Below are positions 1 through 5,527 of a stretch of DNA of 5,572 nt, piece after piece. This DNA comes from Lentisphaeria bacterium (lineage in GTDB: Bacteria > Verrucomicrobiota > Lentisphaeria > Oligosphaerales > Oligosphaeraceae). Where the stretch lies: positions 1 to 5,572 of the forward strand of contig JAEEXV010000184.1 of the NCBI GenBank assembly GCA_016287975.1. Direction: 5' to 3'. The notes under the pieces are model-generated. The model did no database searches, was not told where the DNA came from, and saw only the letters and a program-made list of their open reading frames with translations. Position numbers and translations under genes: made by a program. Numbering within the stretch: position 1 is the first letter of the stretch; every line of letters begins with the position of its first letter.

Positions 1-111
1 GCAGCCCCCCGTCGTTTGCATGGCTGGATGAAGGCGCCAGCTCACCCCCGCGCCCCGTCCTCGCAACGCCAGCCCGCCCGTGAAGCGCCAGGCACCGCCC
101 GCACCGCGGCA

Positions 112-165
112 CCGCTCCCCCGCGCATGCTGGCTGGTCGCGCAGGTGGCCCCCGCTCCCCCGCGC
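112..165. repeat. 14-nt direct repeat pair, 40 bp apart
   Basis: The 14-mer CCGCTCCCCCGCGC occurs at 112-125 and again at 152-165. It may reflect local duplication or simply C-rich low-complexity sequence. No function can be assigned. Confidence 0.4.
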
Positions 166-210
166 CCGCAAAAATCGCGGGTGCCGTCCACGCGCCCGCC
201 TGTGCGCGGA

Positions 211-218
211 TATATTAT
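211..218 (+). promoter_or_regulatory. Possible -10 element of the hisC operon
   Basis: TATATTAT is the only AT-rich island in an otherwise very GC-rich upstream region and offers TATATT (211-216) or TATTAT (213-218) as a -10 hexamer. No good -35 hexamer lies 16-18 bp upstream. Transcription starting near 225 would give a leader of about 57 nt that begins close to the 232-251 hairpin. The call rests on composition and position only. Confidence 0.4.
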
Positions 219-231
219 CACAATGTCTGCA

Positions 232-251
232 AGGGAGGCGCGTGCCTCCCT
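232..251 (+). promoter_or_regulatory. Perfect 8-bp hairpin in the hisC leader
   Basis: Arms AGGGAGGC (232-239) and GCCTCCCT (244-251) are exact reverse complements around a 4-nt loop, GCGT. The structure sits just after the possible -10 island and about 30 nt before the hisC ATG. It could be a stabilising 5' hairpin, a regulatory RNA structure or a palindromic operator. The TTTT at 258-261 lies 6 nt beyond the stem and is short, so an intrinsic terminator is unlikely. No His-codon-rich leader peptide is visible, so classical his attenuation is not supported. Confidence 0.45.
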
Positions 252-281
252 CATCCCTTTTCATCCCGCAAGGCTCCCGCC

Positions 282-1337
282 ATGCCCATCTACGCCCGTC
301 CCAGCATCCATGCGATCGCCGGCTACACGCCAGGCGAACAGCCCGTCGGCCTGAGCAAACTGGTCAAACTCAACACCAACGAGAACCCCTACCCGCCCAG
401 CCCCGCCGTGCAGCGCGCTCTCGCCGAGTTCGACTGGCAGGCGATGCGCCTCTACCCAGAGCCCACCGCGCGCCCCGTCCGCGAGACCGCCGCGGAGGTC
501 TTCGGCATCCCCGCCAGCCGCATCCTCTGCGGCAACGGCTCCGACGACCTGCTCACCATCGCGTTGCGCACCTTCGTCGACGCGGGACAGCCCTTCGCCT
601 TCACCGCCCCCAGCTATTCGCTCTACCCCGTCCTCGCCGACCTCCAGGGCGCCGTCCAGCGCCCCATCGAACTCGACCCCGACTTCGGCCTGCCCGCCGA
701 CCTCCTCGAACAGGCGGGCGACGCACGGCTGCTGATGCTCGCGCGACCCAACGCCCCCACGGGCACCACCTTCCCGAAGGAGGCCATCCGCGACCTCTGC
801 GGGCGCTTCCAGGGCGTCGTCTGGATCGACGAGGCCTATGCCGACTTCGCCGACGACGACTGCCTCGACCTCGTCGCCGAATTCCCCAACGTCGTCGTCT
901 CGCGCACCCTCTCCAAGAGCTACGCCCTCGCAGGACTCCGCCTCGGCCTCGCCTTCGCCCAGGAACCCCTGATCGACGAAATGCTCAAGCTCAAGGACTC
1001 CTACAACGTCGACCGCCTCACCCAGGCCGTCGCCGTCGCCGCCCTCGCCGACCAGCCCTACCTGCGCGAACTCGTCCGCCGCATCCGCGCCACCCGCGCC
1101 GCCACCGCCCAGGCCCTCCGCGACCTCGGCTGCGCCGTCCTCCCCTCCCAGACCAACTTCCTCTTCGTCCACCCCGCGCACCGTCCCGCCGCCGAACTCT
1201 TCCAGGCCCTTCGTCGGGAAGGCCTCATCGTGCGCTACTTCGACCTCCCGCGCGTCCGCGACTACATCCGCATCACCATCGGCACCGACGCCCAGATGCA
1301 GGAGTTCCTCGACGCCTTCCAACGCCTCGACCAGTAA
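282..1337 (+). CDS. hisC: Histidinol-phosphate aminotransferase
   Basis: This is a 351-residue PLP-dependent class I/II (fold type I) aminotransferase, full length for HisC (about 350). The family moves an amino group between L-histidinol phosphate / 2-oxoglutarate and imidazole-acetol phosphate / glutamate, in the cytoplasm, late in histidine synthesis. Visible motifs are KLNTNENPYPPS at residues 29-40 (substrate and N-terminal region), GNGSDD at 84-89, APSYSLY at 109-115, RPNAPTG at 155-161, WIDEAYADF at 181-189 (Asp183 area contacts the PLP ring nitrogen), TLSKSYALAGLRLG at 209-222 with Lys212 as the Schiff-base lysine, TNFLF at 291-295, and YIRITIG at 328-334 with Arg330 expected to bind the substrate carboxylate. 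ATG 282 is chosen because the family similarity starts there and a weak Shine-Dalgarno AAGG lies at 270-273, 8 nt upstream; the open frame extends further up but only as Arg/Pro/Ala noise. It is the first gene of the four-gene cluster. Related aminotransferases accept aromatic substrates, so side activity is possible. Confidence 0.95.
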   Translation: MPIYARPSIHAIAGYTPGEQPVGLSKLVKLNTNENPYPPSPAVQRALAEFDWQAMRLYPEPTARPVRETAAEVFGIPASRILCGNGSDDLLTIALRTFVDAGQPFAFTAPSYSLYPVLADLQGAVQRPIELDPDFGLPADLLEQAGDARLLMLARPNAPTGTTFPKEAIRDLCGRFQGVVWIDEAYADFADDDCLDLVAEFPNVVVSRTLSKSYALAGLRLGLAFAQEPLIDEMLKLKDSYNVDRLTQAVAVAALADQPYLRELVRRIRATRAATAQALRDLGCAVLPSQTNFLFVHPAHRPAAELFQALRREGLIVRYFDLPRVRDYIRITIGTDAQMQEFLDAFQRLDQ

Positions 1338-1348
1338 AGGCATACACC

Positions 1349-1531
1349 ATGAACGACGAACCGAAAGCCGACCCGAAAGTCCTGAGCGTGGACGCCATCG
1401 AGCAGATCGTGCGCCTCGCGCTGAACCCAGGCATCGCCGCCAGCGCCCAGACCATCAGCCAGGCCACTGGCAGCGACCCCACCCGCACCCTCGCCGAACT
1501 CGTCCGCGACCGCCTGCAACGCACCGAATAG
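1349..1531 (+). CDS. Small 60-residue protein of unknown function
   Basis: I do not recognise this protein. It starts at ATG 1349, preceded by AAAGG at 1336-1340 (8-nt spacing), which overlaps the hisC stop codon and suggests coupled translation. Its codons are C-ending and match its neighbours, and the gene fills the space between hisC and the ligase with gaps of 11 and 18 bp. The product has an acidic, Pro-containing N-terminus (NDEPKADPK, residues 2-10), then likely helices at about 14-25 (VDAIEQIVRLAL) and 46-58 (TRTLAELVRDRLQ) joined by a Ser/Thr/Ala-rich segment. There is no cysteine, signal sequence or transmembrane segment, so a small soluble cytoplasmic helical protein is expected. 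The same frame is open far upstream through hisC, but that part is a shadow. A role as a small regulator or subunit for a neighbour is speculation. Confidence 0.72.
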   Translation: MNDEPKADPKVLSVDAIEQIVRLALNPGIAASAQTISQATGSDPTRTLAELVRDRLQRTE

Positions 1532-1549
1532 CCCACCCCTCCGCCTGCC

Positions 1550-2188
1550 GTGCGAATCGCCTTTCTCGACAGCACCGACCCGCGTGAAAACGCCGCCGCC
1601 GAGGAGCGGCTGTTCCGGCAGCGCCCGTTCCCCGACGAGGGACGCCTGCTCTTCTACACCAACCGCGAATGCGTGCAGTGCGGCCGCAACCAGGAGCCCG
1701 CCGCCGAATGCGCCCTCGCCTGGTGCGCCGAACAGCGCATCCCCGTCCTCCGGAGGATCTCGGGCGGCGGCGCCGTCTACCACGACGAAGGCAACCAGAA
1801 CTACGCCTTCCTCCTCCCGAGACGCTGCTACGCCCCCGCCGACATCCTCGCCCTCGTCGTCCAGGCCCTCCGCGACATCGGCGTCCCCGACGCCCGCTTC
1901 TGCGAGCGCTTCAGCGTCTGGCACGGCGCCGAGAAGATCTCCGGCAGCGCCTTCGCCCTCTCGGGCCCCGCCGTCCTCCTGCACGGCTGCATCCCCTTCA
2001 CCACCGACCTGGCCCGCCTGAAGCGCGCCCTCACACCGGACCTGCCCCCCTCCGCGCGCACCGCGCGCCACGTCGCCTCCGTCGTCTCCCCCGTCCAGAA
2101 CGTCGCCGCCATCGTCCCCGATGCGTCGACCTGCCGCGCGCGCTTCTGCGAGCGCCTTGCGCAGCTCAGCCTCTCCCTCGGCGTCTGA
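1550..2188 (+). CDS. lplA: Lipoate-protein ligase A family protein, short form
   Basis: A 212-residue member of the LplA/LipB/BirA-type cofactor transferase fold. Family members attach lipoate (or octanoate) to a lysine of lipoyl domains in 2-oxoacid dehydrogenases and GcvH, in the cytoplasm. It lines up from its first residues with E. coli LplA: DSTDPRENAAAEERLFRQ at about 7-24 (compare DSYDPWFNLAVEE), CGRNQEPAAEC at 44-54, RRISGGGAVYHDEGN at about 68-82 (lipoyl-AMP binding loop), EKISGSAF with the conserved catalytic-type lysine, LLHG in the following strand, and VASVVSPVQN near the C-terminus. It lacks the C-terminal accessory domain of the 338-residue E. coli enzyme, so it may need a partner or act as an octanoyl/lipoyl transferase. 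The segment matching GRND of LplA reads ERFS. The start is GTG 1550, set by family alignment; no Shine-Dalgarno is seen, so translation may be coupled to the gene upstream. It ends 10 bp before lpxK. Confidence 0.85.
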   Translation: MRIAFLDSTDPRENAAAEERLFRQRPFPDEGRLLFYTNRECVQCGRNQEPAAECALAWCAEQRIPVLRRISGGGAVYHDEGNQNYAFLLPRRCYAPADILALVVQALRDIGVPDARFCERFSVWHGAEKISGSAFALSGPAVLLHGCIPFTTDLARLKRALTPDLPPSARTARHVASVVSPVQNVAAIVPDASTCRARFCERLAQLSLSLGV

Positions 2189-2198
2189 CCTTTCCCCC

Positions 2199-3386
2199 AT
2201 GAGCCTCCAGGACCTATCCGAACGCATCGAGCAATACGTGGTCGGCATCATCAACGGCCAGCGCCGCACTGGCCTCGCCCGCGTCATCCGCGTGCTCCTC
2301 TTCGGGCTCAGCCGACTCTACCGCAACGCCGTCCAGTTCCGCCTCACCCTCTACAACGCGGGCATCCTCCGCCAGCACGTATTCGGATGCTTCGCCGTCA
2401 GCGTCGGCAACCTCACCACCGGGGGCACAGGCAAGACCCCCGTCGTCGAACTCCTCGCCCGCACCCTCCTCGCCCGCGGCAAGCACGTCGCCGTCCTCTC
2501 CCGAGGCTACCGCAGCAAGCCCCGCCCGCTCTGGATCCGCCTCAAGAGCCTCTTCTCCCGCAACCCCGACATTGTCCCCCCGCGCGTCGTCTCCGACGGC
2601 AAGCAGGTGCTCCTGGATTCGAGCGTCGCGGGCGACGAGCCCTACATGCTCGCCCGCAACCTCGTCGGCACCGCCAGGCAGCCAGGCGCGATGGTCGTCG
2701 TCGACAAGGACCGCTTCAAGGGCGGCATCTACGCCACCAGCCACGGCGCCGACACCCTCATCCTCGACGACGGCTTCCAGTATCTCCGCCTCCGCCCGTG
2801 GACCAACATCCTCCTCGTCGACTCCACCAACCCCTTCCACAACCACGAGATGCTCCCCGTCGGCATGCTCCGCGAACCCATCAAGAACCTGCGCCGCGCC
2901 GACTACATCTTCCTCACCAAGTCCGACGGCCGCGAATCCCTCCACCATCTTCGGCGCTTCCTCAAGCGGCACAACCCGCAGGCCGAGATCATCGAGTGCA
3001 ACCACGTCCCCAAATACCTCCAGCACGTCAGCGACGCCTCCCAGCGCCTCCCCCTCGACGCACTCAAGGGCGTCAAGGTCGCCGCCCTCTCCGCCATCGC
3101 CGTCCCCGAAAGTTTCAACCGCTACCTCACCATGCTCGGCGCCGAAATCGTCTACAAGCAGCACTTCGCCGACCACCACCGCTACCACGCCTCCGAACTC
3201 GCCGCCTTCGGGCGCAAGGCCCGCGCCGCAGGCGCCGAAATGCTCCTCACCACCGAAAAGGACGCCGTCCGCCTCCCGCCCCTCCCGCGCGACCTGCTCC
3301 CGTTCTTCTTCCTCCGTGTCGAGATCACCATCCTCCGCGGCGAAGCCGCCTTCAACCGCTGCGTCTCCCAGATCTGCCTCGGCTGA
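2199..3386 (+). CDS. lpxK: Tetraacyldisaccharide 4'-kinase (lipid A synthesis)
   Basis: A 395-residue LpxK, somewhat longer than the usual 320-350. The enzyme phosphorylates the 4' position of the tetraacyl disaccharide 1-phosphate to give lipid IVA, at the cytoplasmic face of the inner membrane. Visible are a basic/hydrophobic N-terminal segment (about 22-60) suited to membrane contact, the Walker A loop VGNLTTGGTGKTP (69-81), LSRGYRSK (100-107), VVSDG (130-134), AGDEPYMLA (144-152), ILDDGFQYLRL (188-198) with the catalytic-type aspartates, LLPVGMLREP (219-227 area), FLTK (238-241), FADHHRY (323-329) and TTEKDAVRLP (351-360). A basic stretch of about 22 residues between the SRGYRSK and VVSDG motifs is extra compared with E. 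coli LpxK, and DDGFQ is followed by Tyr instead of the common His; from memory both are typical of verrucomicrobial homologues. ATG 2199 is chosen because the upstream in-frame ATG at 2121 lies inside the ligase gene. No Shine-Dalgarno is visible 10 bp after that stop, so coupling is likely. It is the last gene of the cluster. Confidence 0.95.
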   Translation: MSLQDLSERIEQYVVGIINGQRRTGLARVIRVLLFGLSRLYRNAVQFRLTLYNAGILRQHVFGCFAVSVGNLTTGGTGKTPVVELLARTLLARGKHVAVLSRGYRSKPRPLWIRLKSLFSRNPDIVPPRVVSDGKQVLLDSSVAGDEPYMLARNLVGTARQPGAMVVVDKDRFKGGIYATSHGADTLILDDGFQYLRLRPWTNILLVDSTNPFHNHEMLPVGMLREPIKNLRRADYIFLTKSDGRESLHHLRRFLKRHNPQAEIIECNHVPKYLQHVSDASQRLPLDALKGVKVAALSAIAVPESFNRYLTMLGAEIVYKQHFADHHRYHASELAAFGRKARAAGAEMLLTTEKDAVRLPPLPRDLLPFFFLRVEITILRGEAAFNRCVSQICLG

Positions 3387-3420
3387 CCCCCATCGGCAAC
3401 GCCTTTTTTTTCCGTTTCGG

Positions 3421-3449
3421 CTGGCATTTTCCCAATCAAGGCATACAAT
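3421..3449 (+). promoter_or_regulatory. Sigma70-type promoter for the 631-residue membrane protein
   Basis: A -35 element CTGGCA (3421-3426, 4 of 6 to TTGACA) and a -10 element TACAAT (3444-3449, 5 of 6 to TATAAT) are separated by the ideal 17 bp. The expected start is near 3456, giving a leader of about 50 nt. The T8 run at 3404-3411 would lie about 45-52 bp upstream of that start, where an UP element sits. This supports transcription separate from the hisC-lpxK cluster. Confidence 0.6.
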
Positions 3450-3489
3450 ATACGAATAGCGAAAATCCCTCCCCTTTTCCATACGTCTC

Positions 3490-3495
3490 AAGGAA
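3490..3495 (+). promoter_or_regulatory. Shine-Dalgarno site of the 631-residue protein
   Basis: AAGGAA lies 10 nt before ATG 3506. It is the clearest ribosome binding site in the window. With the signal sequence that begins MKKILVWL, it fixes the start at 3506 although the frame is open far upstream. Confidence 0.7.
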
Positions 3496-3505
3496 CCTCC
3501 CCTTC

Positions 3506-5401
3506 ATGAAAAAGATTCTTGTCTGGCTGACGATTCTCCTCTGCGCCGCGACCATCCTCCGCAGCGCCGACGACACCACCCCCGCCCCCGCTGCGGCCCC
3601 CGCCGCGGCTCCCGCCGCCGCCGAAGCCCCTGCCGCAGAGAGCGAACCCGAGACCGTCATCCCTGAAGATTCCGTCTCCGACCAGCGCCTGACCGACCTG
3701 GCCAAATTGCTCCATGATGCCAACCGCCGCCTGGGCCCCGCCGCCACCGCGCAGGCCCTCTCCCAGGCCGTCACGCAGGAACTCCTCAAGCGCCATCCGC
3801 AACTCGCGGAATCCTCCGACCGCCCCGCCCTCATCGAGGTCGAGCAATCCGACGAGCAGGCCCGCCGCCTCCTCGCCACGCAGGCCGTCGCCAAATATCC
3901 CGACCAGACCGACGCGCAGTGGATCGCCGCCGCCGAAAAGGAATACCCGCTCTACAAGAAAAACGACAAGGTCACCATCCGCTATTTCAAGAACCCTCAT
4001 ACCACCACCACCATGAAGGGCACCTTCAAGGGGATGGCCAATGGCAGGATCCTCCTCGACGGCAACCGCACCGTCCGAATCCACGACATGCGCAACATCG
4101 AGGAAAACGATGGCGAGCACGGCGAAATCGCCAAATTCGACCACGACGTCAACCGCCAGCTCCGCGCCGACTGGATCGACGCCCAGAAGCAAAAACTCAT
4201 CGAAGACCGCAAGGCCTTCGTCGCCAAGGGCCTCCGCAGCGCCTCCCAGAAACGCCGCCAGCAGGACTTCCTCGTCAATGAAAAGAACGGCTACACCTAC
4301 GTGAACGACGAATGGCTCGCCCCCAAGGAGTTCATCGACAACGCCATCGACGCCGTCCTCGCCGACAACCAGCGCCAGCAGAAGGAACACGCGGCGCAGG
4401 TGCAGAATGCCAGAAACTCCAATATCCAGGCCCAGGGCCGCATCGCCAGCGCGCGGATGCTCACCACCCCGCCCTCCAGCCAGCCCTCCATCCAGCGGAA
4501 CCAGTATCTCGCCAAGTTGAAGAAGATCGAGGAGGCCCGCGCCGCCAAGGCCGCCGCCGAGGCCAAGGCCAAGGCCGAGGCAGAAGCCAAGGCCAAGGCC
4601 GAAGCCGAGGAACAGGCCAGAAGGGACAAAGAAGCCAAGGAGAAAGCCGAGGCCGAACGCAAGGCCAGGGAAGCGCAGGCCCAGGAGCCTGAAGCCGAAA
4701 AGGGCCTCGACACCACCACCATCGCCATCGGCGTCGTCGTTCTCATCCTCATCGCGGGCGGCGTCGTCTGGTGGCTCAAGTCCCATGGCGGCGAAAAAGA
4801 CCTCGATGTCTCCAAGTTCTTCGAGGGAAAAGGCAAACTCCAGAAGGAATTCTGGGATGACGCCGCCAAGGACCCCGACCACTTCAAATACGTCGCCTAC
4901 CTCTTCCCCAACATCGAGGCCGCCCAGAACGCCCTCACCTCCCTCTCCTTCCTCTACCTTGACGCCTCTGGCTTCATCGCCCTCAAGAACGGACGCAACG
5001 ACATCCGCTTCGGCTCCTACGAACACCAGGGCAAGGCCGTCGCCTTCCTCGGCGGACAGGCCCTCAACTACGCCCGCTGGCGCGAGGCCTCCATGGTCTG
5101 GCCTGAACTCCCCGAAGCCCAGTATTTCAAGGTCTCCAGCGAACCCATCGTCAAACTCATCCTGCCGAAACTCGACGACCTCCAGGAATCCGAGGGCATC
5201 AAGGTCGACAAGATCGGCGAAGAAGACGTCCGCACCGAGACTGGCGAAATCAACAAGGTATTCCGCTACTTCTGCGCGACCAAGGACATGGCACTCCAGT
5301 TCCTCGCCAAACTCAATGTCGAGGAAGAAGGCGTCGTCATCCGCGTCGAAACCGAACAGGGCGAATTCGGCAAGGACATCAACGGCATCTTCACCGTATA
5401 A
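3506..5401 (+). CDS. Uncharacterised membrane protein: signal, SH3-like domain, coiled coil, one TM helix, C-terminal domain
   Basis: A 631-residue protein I cannot assign to a named family. In order: a signal sequence or anchor (1-21, MKK plus a hydrophobic core; cleavage site unclear); an Ala/Pro linker (22-50); a helical region (about 55-147); a beta-rich segment (148-197, KKNDKVTIRYFKN through GRILLDGNRTVRIHDM) that looks like an SH3-like small barrel; a charged helical region (198-258); a GYTYVNDEWLAPKEF motif (262-276); a Gln/Asn/Ser-rich spacer (about 285-332); an Ala/Lys/Glu/Arg coiled coil resembling TolA (333-399); a transmembrane helix (406-424, IAIGVVVLILIAGGVVWWL); and a globular domain (430-631) ending GEFGKDINGIFTV. 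The likely topology is residues 22-405 outside the inner membrane and the C-terminal domain in the cytoplasm. A cell-envelope or scaffolding role is plausible, but no catalytic motif is seen. Codon use matches the neighbours. It has its own promoter, and no partner gene is visible downstream. Confidence 0.88.
   Translation: MKKILVWLTILLCAATILRSADDTTPAPAAAPAAAPAAAEAPAAESEPETVIPEDSVSDQRLTDLAKLLHDANRRLGPAATAQALSQAVTQELLKRHPQLAESSDRPALIEVEQSDEQARRLLATQAVAKYPDQTDAQWIAAAEKEYPLYKKNDKVTIRYFKNPHTTTTMKGTFKGMANGRILLDGNRTVRIHDMRNIEENDGEHGEIAKFDHDVNRQLRADWIDAQKQKLIEDRKAFVAKGLRSASQKRRQQDFLVNEKNGYTYVNDEWLAPKEFIDNAIDAVLADNQRQQKEHAAQVQNARNSNIQAQGRIASARMLTTPPSSQPSIQRNQYLAKLKKIEEARAAKAAAEAKAKAEAEAKAKAEAEEQARRDKEAKEKAEAERKAREAQAQEPEAEKGLDTTTIAIGVVVLILIAGGVVWWLKSHGGEKDLDVSKFFEGKGKLQKEFWDDAAKDPDHFKYVAYLFPNIEAAQNALTSLSFLYLDASGFIALKNGRNDIRFGSYEHQGKAVAFLGGQALNYARWREASMVWPELPEAQYFKVSSEPIVKLILPKLDDLQESEGIKVDKIGEEDVRTETGEINKVFRYFCATKDMALQFLAKLNVEEEGVVIRVETEQGEFGKDINGIFTV
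4562..4609 (+). repeat. Two 24-nt tandem repeats encoding the coiled coil
   Basis: Two adjacent 24-nt units (4562-4585 and 4586-4609), differing at three third-codon positions, each encode AKAKAEAE (residues 353-360 and 361-368). They form the core of the Ala/Lys/Glu coiled coil and suggest that this rod grew by in-frame duplication. The differences are all silent, as expected if the peptide sequence is under selection. Confidence 0.75.
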
Positions 5402-5418
5402 GCCTACCCCCGCCCCCC

Positions 5419-5441
5419 GCTGGCGAGCGACGCTCGCCAGC
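5419..5441. repeat. 23-bp palindrome after the membrane-protein gene
   Basis: Arms GCTGGCGAGCG (5419-5429) and CGCTCGCCAGC (5431-5441) are exact reverse complements around one A. As RNA it would form a stem of about 9-10 bp with a short loop, 17 nt after the stop codon. No T run follows, so it is not a classic intrinsic terminator. It could still stabilise the 3' end or help termination, or be a REP-like dispersed element. Confidence 0.65.
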
Positions 5442-5463
5442 ACACGCGCCACCGCCCAGCCCC
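5436..5463. repeat. 28-nt direct repeat, copy 1
   Basis: These 28 nt, beginning GCCAGCACACGCGCC, are repeated exactly at 5545-5572. The copy overlaps the right arm of the 5419-5441 palindrome and runs on into the shared AAGCGGGCC tail, which ends at 5472. Confidence 0.8.
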
Positions 5464-5492
5464 AAGCGGGCCCCGCATTCACCCGGCGTGTG

Positions 5493-5512
5493 CCTGCGGG
5501 CTTGCCCGCAGG
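5493..5512. repeat. 20-bp palindrome
   Basis: Arms CCTGCGGGC (5493-5501) and GCCCGCAGG (5504-5512) are exact reverse complements around TT. It lies between the two copies of the direct repeats. The short centre resembles the first palindrome in form but not in sequence. No T run follows. Confidence 0.65.
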
Positions 5513-5527
5513 TCGGATCCGCCATCC

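Larger units (their letters stand above)
1..281. other. Non-coding region upstream of hisC
   Basis: I see no convincing gene in this stretch. Open frames run through it on both strands, but their translations are Arg/Pro/Ala-rich, as expected from GC-rich non-coding DNA, and resemble no family I recognise. It contains a 14-nt direct repeat, a weak stem around 162-184 (arms GCGCCCGC and GCGGGTGC, one G-T pair, loop with five A), one AT-rich island at 211-218 and a perfect hairpin at 232-251. It probably carries the promoter and leader of the hisC operon. The end of an upstream gene is not visible. Confidence 0.6.
3387..3505. other. Intergenic promoter region between lpxK and the membrane-protein gene
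   Basis: This 119-bp gap is clearly more AT-rich than the genes. It holds a T8 run (3404-3411), a sigma70-type promoter and a Shine-Dalgarno site. Only a 3-bp stem (GGC/GCC) directly precedes the T run, so a proper intrinsic terminator for lpxK is not supported, although weak termination there is possible. Confidence 0.6.

Noticed and set aside
1337..1346. AAGGCATACA shared between 1337-1346 and 3438-3447
   Set aside because: The shared 10-mer overlaps a promoter -10 in one place and a Shine-Dalgarno in the other; no good -10 or -35 forms at the first site, so it is probably coincidence.
80..1348. Long + strand open frame overlapping hisC
   Set aside because: Its translation is Arg/Pro/His-rich low complexity from an out-of-frame reading of C-ending codons. 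Only its last 60 codons (1349-1531) look like a real gene.
3395..3411. Possible intrinsic terminator after lpxK
   Set aside because: The T8 run is striking, but only a 3-bp GGC/GCC stem precedes it. An UP-element role for the downstream promoter is at least as likely.
2387..3505. Upstream extension of the membrane-protein frame through lpxK
   Set aside because: The extension is Arg/Pro-rich shadow of lpxK. The Shine-Dalgarno at 3490-3495 and the signal sequence place the start at 3506.
3536..3544. Lipoprotein lipobox at the cysteine (residue 13) of the membrane protein
   Set aside because: The residues before the cysteine are I-L-L, which lack the small residue needed at -1, and the cysteine sits inside the hydrophobic core.
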